A stretch of 64,000 bases of DNA from Nocardioides sp. TRM66260-LWL (GTDB lineage Bacteria; Actinomycetota; Actinomycetes; Propionibacteriales; Nocardioidaceae): contig NZ_JAIQZK010000001.1 of NCBI RefSeq assembly GCF_020075545.1, positions 1-64,000 on the forward strand, written 5' to 3'. Below are positions 45,743 through 53,966 of this stretch, one piece after another. Numbering within the stretch: the stretch's first letter is position 1; each line of letters opens with the position of its first letter. The notes beneath the pieces were generated by a model, which was given only the letters and a program-made list of their open reading frames with translations, did no database searches and was not told where the DNA came from. Both the position numbers and the translations under genes were made by a program.

Positions 45743-45790
45743 GGCCCCACCCCTGACGGCGGAAAGCCGATTGCCGTCGGGGTGGGCCCG
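45743..45790 (+). terminator. hairpin terminator after the ftsE-ftsX-M23 operon
   Basis: Left arm about 45743-45760 (GGCCCCACCCCTGACGGC) pairs with right arm about 45773-45790 with one bulged T, 15 nt after the M23 stop. It ends before the TSS region of smpB. Confidence 0.6.
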
Positions 45791-45807
45791 GCTGGGATGA
45801 TGGGCGG

Positions 45808-46287
45808 ATGCCGAAGGAGAAGGGCCGCACGCTGGTCGCGCAGAACAAGAAGGCGCGCCACGACTACCACATCGAGGACACCTTCGAGGCGGGCCTCGTG
45901 CTCCAGGGCACCGAGGTGAAGTCGCTGCGGCAGGGACGCGCGTCGCTGGTCGACGGGTTCGTCGACATCGACGGCCACGAGGCCTGGCTGCACGCCGTCC
46001 ACATCCCCGAGTACTCCCAGGGCACCTGGACCAACCACTCCGCGCGCCGCAAGCGCAAGCTGCTGCTCAACCGGGTCGAGATCGACAAGATCGAGCGCCG
46101 CATCTCGGAGAAGGGCCTGACCGTCGTGCCCCTCTCGCTGTACTTCAAGGACGGCCGCGCGAAGGTCGAGATCGCGCTGGCCAAGGGCAAGAAGTCGTGG
46201 GACAAGCGCAACGCGATCGCCGAGCGCACCGCCAAGCGCGAGGTCGAGGTCGAGATCGGACGCCGGCTGAAGGGCATGCGCGACTGA
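45808..46287 (+). CDS. smpB: SsrA-binding protein SmpB
   Basis: 159 aa, standard length. Binds tmRNA to rescue stalled ribosomes. N-terminal [18 protein letters not shown] beginning, OB core with [19 protein letters not shown] and the C-terminal [20 protein letters not shown] tail that enters the mRNA channel. ATG 6 nt after GATGAT, leaderless. Its partner ssrA is at 47684, separated by a SnoaL-like gene and a MerR gene. Confidence 0.96.
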   Translation: MPKEKGRTLVAQNKKARHDYHIEDTFEAGLVLQGTEVKSLRQGRASLVDGFVDIDGHEAWLHAVHIPEYSQGTWTNHSARRKRKLLLNRVEIDKIERRISEKGLTVVPLSLYFKDGRAKVEIALAKGKKSWDKRNAIAERTAKREVEVEIGRRLKGMRD

Positions 46288-46299
46288 CCCGGGCGCTCT

Positions 46300-46360
46300 G
46301 GTGATCGGGCAGCCCGTCCGGTGATCGAGCCGCGCGGTCGGTGATCGAGCTTGTCGAGAT
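46300..46360. repeat. three tandem 20-bp repeats with GGTGATCGAGC core
   Basis: The 11-mer GGTGATCGRGC starts at 46300, 46320 and 46340, an exact 20-bp period; the third copy runs into CTTGTCGAGATC, forming a TGATCGAGC..TTGTCGAGATC near-palindrome. It lies between the convergent smpB and SnoaL-like genes. Similar ATCGAGCTTGTCGAGAT sequences are, from memory, frequent between genes in Nocardioides-type genomes. Confidence 0.6.
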
Positions 46361-46380
46361 CCCCGCACCCGCGCGTCCGG

Positions 46381-46734
46381 TCAGCCGATGTCGAGCCGCG
46401 CGATGGACCCGCCGTCGAGCACGAACCGGTACGGCAGCTCGGCGACGCCGCCGGGGAAGTCGCCCTCGAGCCGGACCAGCGCGACCCAGCGCGCGTCGTC
46501 GAGACGCTCGGCGCCGATGAGGCGGCTGGTGTAGGTGAACTCGCTGCCGGCGTGCTGCAGGAAGTCCCGGATGCCGGCCGGGCCCGCGAACGTCTCGCCC
46601 TGGTCGGTCACCACGGCGTCGGTGGCGAACGCGGCGTGGGCGCGGTCGGCGTCGCGGGCCATGTGGGCCTCGAGGAAGGCGCGGATCGTCGCCGGGAGGT
46701 CGGTGGGATCGATGGTCGTCGTCTGGTCGCTCAT
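46381..46734 (-). CDS. SnoaL/NTF2-like protein
   Basis: 117 aa. Small cone-shaped NTF2-like fold predicted from the pattern AFLEAHMARDADRAHAAFATD, DQGETFAGPAGIRDFL, then beta strands to LDGGSIARLDIG. Family members act as isomerases, hydrolases or scaffolds; no catalytic residue can be assigned. Start ATG at 46734 (MSDQTTTID). Divergent from the MerR gene with 79 nt between starts, so it may be the MerR protein's target. Confidence 0.8.
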   Translation of the reverse strand: MSDQTTTIDPTDLPATIRAFLEAHMARDADRAHAAFATDAVVTDQGETFAGPAGIRDFLQHAGSEFTYTSRLIGAERLDDARWVALVRLEGDFPGGVAELPYRFVLDGGSIARLDIG

Positions 46735-46813
46735 GCGGTCGAGCGTGACGGCTGCCGGACCCGGAGGGTCAAGCGCTCGACCCTCTCCCCGGGGGAGGGT
46801 GCAGACTGGCCGG

Positions 46814-47662
46814 GTGAGCAACGCCCTGGGCATCGGCGAGTTCGCCCGGCTCACCCACCTCAGCGTGCGCACCCTGCGCCGCTACCACGAGGCCGGCCTG
46901 CTCGAGCCGGCCGACGTCGACGAGCGGTCGGGCTACCGCCGCTACGCCGCCGACCAGATCCCGACCGCCCAGGTCATCCACCGGCTGCGCGAGCTCGACG
47001 TCCCGCTCGCCGACGTCCGGCGGATCCTCGCCACGCCCGACCCCGGCGTCCGGGCGGACCTCGTCGGCGCCCACCTGGGCCGGCTCGAGGCACAGCTCGA
47101 GCGCACCCGCGGGGCGGTGCGCTCGCTGCAGCGGCTGCTGGCGCCGGAGCCCGCGCCGGTGCGCGTCGAGCTCCGCTCGGTGCCGGCGACGACGGTGGCC
47201 GGCATCGCCGCGGACGTGGGGCTCGACGAGGTGCTCGCCTGGTACGCCGGCGCGATGGCCGAGCTCGACGCGTGTCTGCCGGCGCCGCTCGCCGGGCCGT
47301 CCGGCGGCGTGTACGACGACGCCCTGTTCACCCACGGACGCGGGCGCGCCCTGGTGCACCGGCCGTGCGACGACCCGCCGAGCCTCGGCCGGGTGCGGCC
47401 GGTGACGCTGCCGGCCGTCGAGTTGGCGGTGGCCACGCACGTCGGCGAGCACGACGACATCGACGTCACCTACGGGGAGGTCGGCGCCTGGCTGGTCGCG
47501 AGCTCGCTCGTGGTCGCCGGCCCGATCCGCGAGACCTACCTCGTCGGCCCCCGCGACACCGACGACGCGAGCTCGTGGCGCACCGAGATCGGCTGGCCGG
47601 TCTTCGCGCTCACGGCGGAGCCGCCGGAAACCCCGGTGCCCGACGCTGGGCCCGCGGGCTAG
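46814..47662 (+). CDS. MerR-family regulator with GyrI-like effector domain
   Basis: 282 aa. N-terminal winged HTH (IGEFARLTHLSVRTLRRYHEAGLL, about 6-29), dimerisation helix about 75-115, then a GyrI/BmrR-like ligand-binding domain about 120-270, with no Cys metal-binding motif of metal sensors. So a drug- or metabolite-responsive regulator. GTG start 6 nt after CAGACT, leaderless-type. Divergent from the SnoaL-like gene it probably controls. Confidence 0.87.
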   Translation: MSNALGIGEFARLTHLSVRTLRRYHEAGLLEPADVDERSGYRRYAADQIPTAQVIHRLRELDVPLADVRRILATPDPGVRADLVGAHLGRLEAQLERTRGAVRSLQRLLAPEPAPVRVELRSVPATTVAGIAADVGLDEVLAWYAGAMAELDACLPAPLAGPSGGVYDDALFTHGRGRALVHRPCDDPPSLGRVRPVTLPAVELAVATHVGEHDDIDVTYGEVGAWLVASSLVVAGPIRETYLVGPRDTDDASSWRTEIGWPVFALTAEPPETPVPDAGPAG

Positions 47663-47683
47663 ACTGAGGACACAACTCAACAG

Positions 47684-48055
47684 GGGGCTGATCGGTTTCG
47701 ACTTGGGACGTTGGTTCCAGGGGAAGCGGGTCGAGGAGCCAGCGACATCTCGTAAACGACCGCTGGAAACCCATAACTGCCAACGCTAAGCGCAGTTCCT
47801 TCGCTCTCGCCGCCTGAGCGGTGATCGAAGCGTCCGACCGGGCATACGTCTCCGTCCCGGACCCGGGCGTCATCTAGGAGACTCGCTGCTCATCTGCCGT
47901 CGGGGTGGATGGGTGGGACTCAAACCCGACTGAGCCTGTCGATGACATGTCCGTGTGAGCATCGAGGCTGAGAAAAGCGCCATCACAGGACTGCACCCGG
48001 AGAAGACCTGGTTCGGCGCTCGAGGACCGGGGTTCGATTCCCCGCAGCTCCACCA
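47684..48055 (+). ncRNA. ssrA: transfer-messenger RNA (tmRNA)
   Basis: 372 nt. The 5' end GGGGCTGATCGGTTTCGAC is the conserved tmRNA start; its first 7 nt pair with CAGCTCC before the encoded ACCA (one G-U pair), forming the acceptor stem. The T-arm GGTTCGATTCC is intact. The tag reading frame at 47779-47817 encodes ANAKRSSFALAA and ends TGA, close to other actinobacterial tags. Rescues stalled ribosomes with SmpB and marks the peptide for proteolysis. Confidence 0.96.
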
Positions 48056-48080
48056 GCACTGTTCAAGAACAGCCCCTGTG

Positions 48081-48117
48081 ACGACGAGGGCCGCTCCCGT
48101 GGGGCGGCCCTCGTCGT
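48081..48117 (+). terminator. terminator of ssrA
   Basis: A 14-bp perfect stem (48081-48094 with 48104-48117, ACGACGAGGGCCGC) closes a 9-nt loop and is followed by GTCTG. It lies 25 nt after the tmRNA 3' end. Confidence 0.8.
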
Positions 48118-48164
48118 GTCTGCATCGGGGCGTCGGGCCGCCGGTGACGGGCTACCGTGACGCC

Positions 48165-48704
48165 GTGCCCTCCCCGCTCGTCGACGTCCGGCTGCGCCCG
48201 ATCGTGGGGGTCGATCTCGGCCTCCTGCACGGCGGCGACTCCGAGTTCGACGACTTCGGGCCGCGTCCGGTGCGCACCGAGCCGCCCTCGCCCGACCTGC
48301 GCTCCGGGCCGGGCGGGCTGGCGGTGGTCGACCCGGCGTCGCACGCGGTGCTCGGCATGGTCAGCTGGGTCTGGCAGCGCTGGGGCCCGAACCCCGAGTC
48401 GGCCAGCCCGATGATCGGCGTGTGGCTGCGCCGCGAGGCGCGGGGCCGGGGCGTCGGCACGGCCGCGCAGGCGGCGCTCGTCGACCTGTTCTTCGAGCGG
48501 CTGCGGCTGCACCGCGTCGAGGCGCACACCGACGTCGACAACCTGGTCGAGCAGCGGGCGCTGGAGCGCATCGGCTTCCGGCGCGAGGGCGTCGTCCGGG
48601 GCGCGCAGTGGCGTCGTGGCGCCTGGCACGACGGGTGGCTCTACAGCCTGCTGCGCGAGGAGTGGCTGGCCGCGCGCGAGGGGTCGGCGCCTACCGGGGG
48701 ATGA
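48165..48704 (+). CDS. GNAT-family N-acetyltransferase
   Basis: 179 aa of the RimJ/RimL type. Acetyl-CoA binding motif RREARGRGVGTAAQAAL (about 86-102) and the C-terminal RALERIGFRREGVVRGAQWRRG-like motif of ribosomal-protein/Aac acetyltransferases (RNVVRKRALE.. pattern). Substrate unknown. GTG at 48165 is 6 nt after TACCGT (leaderless). The last 14 nt overlap the 3' end of the convergent GH26/OpgC gene. Confidence 0.87.
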   Translation: MPSPLVDVRLRPIVGVDLGLLHGGDSEFDDFGPRPVRTEPPSPDLRSGPGGLAVVDPASHAVLGMVSWVWQRWGPNPESASPMIGVWLRREARGRGVGTAAQAALVDLFFERLRLHRVEAHTDVDNLVEQRALERIGFRREGVVRGAQWRRGAWHDGWLYSLLREEWLAAREGSAPTGG

Positions 48705-51174
48705 CCCGGAAGAGCACCCTCCGCTTCACCATCGCCCAGATCGCCAGCACCACGACGGTGTGGATCGCCGTGCCGACCCAGAACGAGCGACCGTCGAGGA
48801 ACGTCAGCGAGCCCACCGCGATCACGAAGAACACGTGGACGATGAAGACGTACAGGCTGTTCTCGCCCATCGGCGTCCAGAACCACCCGACGAGCCGGTC
48901 GATCGGCCTCCAGCACGTCGTCAGCACCGCGTACGCGACGACGAGCATCAGCGCGAGGTCGACCAGGCGGCCCGGCTGAAGGAACACCCGCGTGTAGGCG
49001 TGCTGGTAGAGGTAGGCGTAGGTGCCCGGGTCGAGCACCATCGGCGCGACGCCGCGGTGGTGGCAGATCCACAGGTAGCCGAGGAACGCCGCGTAGGCCA
49101 CGACCAGCACTCCGACGACCACCTGGCCGCGGCGCGAGGTGAGCGCGGCGACGACCTGCCGCCGGTGCCAGCCGATCACCAGCCCGTGGGTGAAGGGCAG
49201 CTGCCAGGTGAGCAGGGGGAAGACGAACTCGAACTGCGAGGGCAGCGGGTGGTAGCCGGTGACCGCCGAGACGACGTAGAGCGCCCAGGAGATCGTCAGC
49301 AGCAGCCACCACAGCCGCCGTCGCACCAGCCACATGCAGGCCGGCAGCACGAGGCTGAGCACCACGAACAGGCCCATGATGTTGAAGACCCACGGCCCCA
49401 TCTCGAGCAGCAGCAGCTGCTTCACGGCGTACCACGGCGGCGGGTAGTCGAGCAGCCGCGCGACGTTCGGGTACAGGTCGTACACCTGCCCCTGGGCCGC
49501 GCCGCCGCCCTCGCCGGTGCCGCGGTCGGTGAAGGTGCTGACGACCTCGCTGCGGACCTTCGGGATCAGCCCGAGCAGCGGCACCAGCAGCACGACGACC
49601 AGCGCTGTGACGTACTGCTTGCGCGCGCGACGCCACATGACGACGGCCGTGGCCCACTCGCCGGCTCGCTTGAGCGCCGGCCGGTAGACCATGCCCAGCA
49701 CGATGCCGGAGAGCAGCACGAACATCTCCGCGCCGGTGATCGCGCCGATCGCGTTGAGCGAGACGTAGCTCCACACGCCCGCGACCTCGACGTGGGTGGC
49801 GACCACCGTGATGATGATCCACCCGCGGAAGAGGTCGAGCCGGTGGTCGCGGCCCGTGCCGTCCTCGACGTAGCGCCACGACGGGACGAGGCGTCCCACC
49901 AGCCCCGCCACCAGGTAGGCGACGGCCAGCAGCACCACGCACAGCACCAGCCAGCCCATCTCGGCGCTGACGTCGTCGGGCTGGCGGCCCTGGGCGGTCG
50001 CGGCGGCCCGGGTCTGCTGGTCGAGCACGCGCGTCACGGGGCCGAGGGTCAGGCCGGAGGACTCCAGGTCGGCGCGCAGCCGGTCGGCCAGCGACTGCGG
50101 ACGCGTCGCGCCCCACTGGGCGGCGTCCCCGCCGATCTCGTCCTCGGGCCGGCTCAGCTCGAGCCAGGTGATGCCGCGGATCAGCGGGTGGTCGGCGTTC
50201 GCGGCGAAGACCTCGCGCCACCAGGTCTGCATGATCGCGGTCTGCCCCGGGCCGGGGTCGGCGTCGAGGTTCACCAGCGCGGAGGTGCTCACCAGCATCG
50301 GACGCCGCCCGCTGGTGGCGAACCGCTCGTAGAACGAGGTGCGGGGGGTGCGGGAGCCGTACTCCCACTGCTCGGCCAGGCGCTGCCGGAACTCGTCGGG
50401 CGCGGGAAGCGTGTTCTGGCCGAACGGCTGCGCGGCGCCGAACCGGAAGAGGCTCAGCCCCACCCAGTCGACCGCCGACGAGCCGGGCCAGTACGGCGCG
50501 TACGGGTCGTCGGCGTCGGTGACGCGGCCGTCGCGGTTCGTGTCGAGTGACGCGGGGTCGCGTCGTCCGGCCGGCGGCACCTCGCCGTAGGACCGGCCGA
50601 AGGGGTAGCCGGCGCCGTACGCCGGCGACCAGACCATCGCGGCCTGGTCGGTCGTGGCGTGCACCGCGTCGGCGACCCGGCGGAAGGCGGCCCGGTAGGC
50701 CTGCGGCTGCTGGCCCCAGATGACCCACGAGCCGTTCATCTCCGGCGCGAACCGCAGCAGCACGTAGGAGTCGTAGTCGACGTGCAGCTGCGCGACGACG
50801 TCCGCGAGCCGCTGCGCGTCCGCCTCGGTGAGGTCGGCCAGCCCGATCTGCGGCTCGAGGTCGACGACCGGCACCGCTCCCTGGGAGGCGGCCTGCTCGA
50901 CGAACTGGCGCAGGTAGGTCTCGTCCTGCGGGGTCAGGGGGTAGTGCACGCGCTGGGCGTACAGCGACGGCGTGGTGCCGAGCCGGTCGGCGTAGGCCTG
51001 CGCGGAGTCCTTCGTCCAGTCCAGCGCCGGGCCGAACCACGGGCTGCCGGCCGCCGGCAGCGGCGGGACGGGGTCGGGGGAGGGGTCGTCGACGGCGTTC
51101 GCCGGGCCGGGCGTCAGCAGCAGGAGCAGCAGCAGCGCGAGGGCGAGCCCGACGACGGCTCGCGCCCGGCTCAC
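48691..51174 (-). CDS. GH26-like extracellular domain fused to OpgC-type membrane acyltransferase-like domain
   Basis: 827 aa from GTG at 51174. Signal/anchor helix 7-27; residues about 44-375 resemble GH26 beta-mannanases: acid/base-type E145 in RFAPEMNGSW. At the expected nucleophile strand (RPMLVSTSAL, 291-300) the usual Glu is replaced by Ser/Thr, so hydrolysis is doubtful. A dockerin-like Ca loop DTNRDGRVTDAD is at 211-222. After a helix near 405, a 10-TM domain starts RDHRLDLFRGWIII and is OpgC-like (glucan modification). Last gene of the EPS operon; GTGA overlap with the anti-sigma gene. Predicted to bind or modify the polysaccharide made by the GT. Confidence 0.8.
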   Translation of the reverse strand: MSRARAVVGLALALLLLLLLTPGPANAVDDPSPDPVPPLPAAGSPWFGPALDWTKDSAQAYADRLGTTPSLYAQRVHYPLTPQDETYLRQFVEQAASQGAVPVVDLEPQIGLADLTEADAQRLADVVAQLHVDYDSYVLLRFAPEMNGSWVIWGQQPQAYRAAFRRVADAVHATTDQAAMVWSPAYGAGYPFGRSYGEVPPAGRRDPASLDTNRDGRVTDADDPYAPYWPGSSAVDWVGLSLFRFGAAQPFGQNTLPAPDEFRQRLAEQWEYGSRTPRTSFYERFATSGRRPMLVSTSALVNLDADPGPGQTAIMQTWWREVFAANADHPLIRGITWLELSRPEDEIGGDAAQWGATRPQSLADRLRADLESSGLTLGPVTRVLDQQTRAAATAQGRQPDDVSAEMGWLVLCVVLLAVAYLVAGLVGRLVPSWRYVEDGTGRDHRLDLFRGWIIITVVATHVEVAGVWSYVSLNAIGAITGAEMFVLLSGIVLGMVYRPALKRAGEWATAVVMWRRARKQYVTALVVVLLVPLLGLIPKVRSEVVSTFTDRGTGEGGGAAQGQVYDLYPNVARLLDYPPPWYAVKQLLLLEMGPWVFNIMGLFVVLSLVLPACMWLVRRRLWWLLLTISWALYVVSAVTGYHPLPSQFEFVFPLLTWQLPFTHGLVIGWHRRQVVAALTSRRGQVVVGVLVVAYAAFLGYLWICHHRGVAPMVLDPGTYAYLYQHAYTRVFLQPGRLVDLALMLVVAYAVLTTCWRPIDRLVGWFWTPMGENSLYVFIVHVFFVIAVGSLTFLDGRSFWVGTAIHTVVVLAIWAMVKRRVLFRVIPR

Positions 51175-51614
51175 GTGCCGCACCGCAGGTGCCAGCGGTT
51201 GCGTCCCCCGTCGCGCTCGTAGGCGAGCTCGTCGAGCGCGGCCAGCGCGAGCGCGAGCCCGCGGCCCGACTCGGCGTCCTCGTCGGGCATCGTCACCGAG
51301 CTGAGGTCGATGGCGATCGGCTGGCCGTTGTCGCCGAGGGTGCCGCGGACGACGCCGTCGCGCACCTCGACCTCGACGGTGAGCATCCGCCCCGGGGCGT
51401 CGGGGGCGTAGGCGTGCTCGACGATGTTGCCGAGGATCTCCACCAGCCCCATCTCGAAGCGCATCGCGGTGCCGGGGTCGACGCCCTCGGACTCCCACAG
51501 GTCGGCCAGCCGCTCCTGCACCTGCTCGACGACGTCCGGCTCGGCGGGCGCGGTGAGCGCGAGGGCGGGCCCGGGCTGCTCGGGCCGCTCAGCCTGCTCA
51601 GCCGGCTCAGACAT
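51171..51614 (-). CDS. RsbW-like anti-sigma factor/serine kinase (HATPase)
   Basis: 147 aa. Histidine-kinase-like ATPase fold of the RsbW/SpoIIAB class: N box EILGNIVEHAY with Asn63, G1 box GDNGQPI, and G2 ESGRGLALAL. Phosphorylates the STAS protein encoded just upstream and would sequester a sigma factor or another target. No sigma factor gene is in the window. Overlaps the STAS gene by 8 nt (ATGTCTGA) and the next gene by GTGA. N-terminal 25 residues are Pro/Glu-rich. Confidence 0.88.
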   Translation of the reverse strand: MSEPAEQAERPEQPGPALALTAPAEPDVVEQVQERLADLWESEGVDPGTAMRFEMGLVEILGNIVEHAYAPDAPGRMLTVEVEVRDGVVRGTLGDNGQPIAIDLSSVTMPDEDAESGRGLALALAALDELAYERDGGRNRWHLRCGT

Positions 51615-51942
51615 AGAACGCCCCCTCGACGGTGTCGCGCGGGCGCAGCACCTTGTCGAGGTTGGTGAGCCGCAGCACCGTCAGCACCGCCTCGGTGGGG
51701 CGGGCGATGCGGAGGTCGCCGCCGGCCTTGCGGGCGGTCTTGAGCGCGGAGATCAGCGCGCCGAGGCCGGAGGAGTCGAGGAAGGTCGTCTCGGCCAGGT
51801 CGACGACGATCCGGGCGGTGCCGGCGTCGACGAGCTGCTCGAGGGTCGAGCGCACCTGCGGCGCGGAGACCATCGTCAGCCGGCCCTTCGGCACGACGAC
51901 GCCGATCCCCTGGGAGTCGGTGGTGACGTCGATCTCGATCAT
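51607..51942 (-). CDS. STAS-domain anti-sigma-factor antagonist (RsbV-like)
   Basis: 111 aa single STAS domain. The phospho-acceptor Ser57 lies in TFLDSSGLGAL, the RsbV/SpoIIAA signature; GRLTMVSAPQVR and the helix after it are typical. When dephosphorylated it should bind the HATPase and free its target. ATG at 51942 overlaps the GT2 stop (ATGA); it sits between synthase and kinase genes, which ties the switch to the polysaccharide operon. Confidence 0.9.
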   Translation of the reverse strand: MIEIDVTTDSQGIGVVVPKGRLTMVSAPQVRSTLEQLVDAGTARIVVDLAETTFLDSSGLGALISALKTARKAGGDLRIARPTEAVLTVLRLTNLDKVLRPRDTVEGAFYV

Positions 51943-53966
51943 GGTGCTCCTCGGTGGGTCGGGGCGGGGGCCGCGAGGTGGGCCGGCGGGCGGGCCGGGG
52001 GCGGCTCCGGCTCGAAGCCGCGGTAGCGCGCGGCGCGCAGGATGACGGAGAAGATCAGCAGGTCGAAGAGGACCCAGAGCATGTTGAAGGAGGCGCCGAA
52101 CAGCGGCGCCTGGCCGACGGCGATGCGCACGACGCCGATCACCAGCGCCAGGGCCAGCAGCCCCATCGCGATCAGCTGCGGTCGGACGCGGTCCCAGCGC
52201 GGGCCGGTCGGCTCGCGCTTGGTCTTCGGCGTCACCGCGAAGTCGAGGTCGCGGCCGAGGAAGACGTTGCCGAACGCCGAGGTGAAGCTCTTGATCCAGG
52301 TCGGGAAGAGCGCGAGCGAGTACTGCTGGCCGCGCCACGTGGGACGGCCGTTCGCGACGACGAGGAACAGCAGCTGGTTGACGATCAGGAACGGCACCAG
52401 GCGGGCGAAGAAGTCGACGCTGTAGGCCTGCACCGGCTGCACGCCGATCGAGAGGTAGGTGATGGGCGCGGCCAGGTAGACCAGCGCGGCGAACCCCGAC
52501 AGGTAGCTCCACATCGTCGCGAAGTACATGAGCCGCTGGGTGATCGAGAGCCCCCGCTGGGTCAGCGGGTTCTCCCGGAACAGCACCTGGACGGTGCCCT
52601 GGGCCCAGCGCAGCCGCTGGGTCAGCATGGTCTCGAGGTCCTCGGGCGCCAGGCCGTGCGCGAGCACCTCGTCGTGGTACGCCGAGCGCCAGCCGAGCCC
52701 GTGCATGCGCATGCAGGTGGCCATGTCCTCGGTGACCGAGATCGTCGCCAGCGGCATGATCGGCTGCGCCTCGCCAGCGCGGCCGACGTCGACCGCCTCG
52801 ACCAGCGCCCGGACGGCGTCGACGGCGCCCAGCGGCGACCACTGCCGGTGGGCCAGCCGGTCGAGCGCCGCGCTGGAGATGTCGGCGAGGGTGTCGACGG
52901 GGTCCTCGGCCAGCGCCTCGAGCTCGGCGATGATCGCGAGGTCGGCGGCCACGGCCGTCAGGTCGGCCTCGACCAGCTCGCGGTGCACCGAGTCGATGCG
53001 GCGCTGGAAGCGGTAGGTGACGTCGAAGAGCGCGACGCCGCGGGCGAGCTCGCGGCGGGCCCGCTTGACGTCGTGGTCGATCGCGTCGAGGGCCTCGGCG
53101 ATCCGCTCCTGGCCCGGCTCGAGGCTCTCCCGCGCCTCCTGCAGCACGGTGCGGGCGGTGCGCAGCGCCTTCACGACGCCGAGCTCGACGTCGTGGGCGT
53201 AGCGCGCGAGGCCCAGCTGCATGAGCGCCTCGCGGCGGATGATCGCGTTGGAGCCGCAGAAGAACGCGGCGTTCCAGCCGTCCTTGCCCTGCTGGATCGG
53301 GCCGTAGAACAGCGGTGCCTGGCTGCCCAGCGGGTCGGACTCCGGCACGTTGACGAAGTACTGCGGGGTCTGCACCAGCCCCATCCGCTCGTCGGTGAAG
53401 TAGCCGAGCGTGCGGTCGAGGATCTCGGGGACGGGCACCTGGTCGGCGTCGAGGATGAGCAGGAACTCGCCGTCCGTGGCCAGCAGGGCGTTGTTCAGGT
53501 TGCCGGCCTTGGCGTGCCGCGGCATGCCGACCCAGTCGGCCGAGCGGGTGATGACGCCGATGCCCTCGGCCTCCGCGGCCTCGTGCATCGCGGGCCGGTT
53601 GCCGTCGTCGAGGATCCAGGTGCGGTGCGGGTAGCGGATCGCCTTCGCGGCCCGCGCGGTGTCCATGACCAGCTCGATCGGCTCGTTGTAGGTCGTGATG
53701 AACACGTCGACGGTGAGCCCCTCGGGTGCTGGCGGCGGCTCGCCGCGCTCGCGCAGCCGCCACATCGTCAGCCCGAAGAGCAGGGAGTCGATCAGGCTGT
53801 AGGTCTCGGCGATCACCAGCGGGACGGCGATCCACCAGACCGACCAGTGCACCGAGAACAGCCAGCGCCAGACGATGTAGTTCAGGCCGAGCACCGCGGT
53901 GAGCACCACGATGACCCGCACGGCCACGAGCCGGCGGGTCAGCGGGAGCGCGGTGGCTCGGCTCAT
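51939..53966 (-). CDS. BcsA-like family 2 glycosyltransferase (exopolysaccharide synthase)
   Basis: 675 aa. N-terminal helices about 13-68; the GT-A domain has ILDDGNRP (D120/121), DxD as D173-A-D175, acceptor TED at 412-414, and Q450-R-L-R-W454, so all processive-synthase motifs are present. C-terminal helices about 475-650. No PilZ domain, so direct c-di-GMP control is unlikely. Between FCGSNAIIRREAL (237-248) and TED there is an extra, mostly helical stretch of about 150 residues (about 252-405) that cellulose synthases lack. ATGA overlaps at both ends (PP2C upstream, STAS downstream). Confidence 0.9.
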   Translation of the reverse strand: MSRATALPLTRRLVAVRVIVVLTAVLGLNYIVWRWLFSVHWSVWWIAVPLVIAETYSLIDSLLFGLTMWRLRERGEPPPAPEGLTVDVFITTYNEPIELVMDTARAAKAIRYPHRTWILDDGNRPAMHEAAEAEGIGVITRSADWVGMPRHAKAGNLNNALLATDGEFLLILDADQVPVPEILDRTLGYFTDERMGLVQTPQYFVNVPESDPLGSQAPLFYGPIQQGKDGWNAAFFCGSNAIIRREALMQLGLARYAHDVELGVVKALRTARTVLQEARESLEPGQERIAEALDAIDHDVKRARRELARGVALFDVTYRFQRRIDSVHRELVEADLTAVAADLAIIAELEALAEDPVDTLADISSAALDRLAHRQWSPLGAVDAVRALVEAVDVGRAGEAQPIMPLATISVTEDMATCMRMHGLGWRSAYHDEVLAHGLAPEDLETMLTQRLRWAQGTVQVLFRENPLTQRGLSITQRLMYFATMWSYLSGFAALVYLAAPITYLSIGVQPVQAYSVDFFARLVPFLIVNQLLFLVVANGRPTWRGQQYSLALFPTWIKSFTSAFGNVFLGRDLDFAVTPKTKREPTGPRWDRVRPQLIAMGLLALALVIGVVRIAVGQAPLFGASFNMLWVLFDLLIFSVILRAARYRGFEPEPPPARPPAHLAAPAPTHRGAP

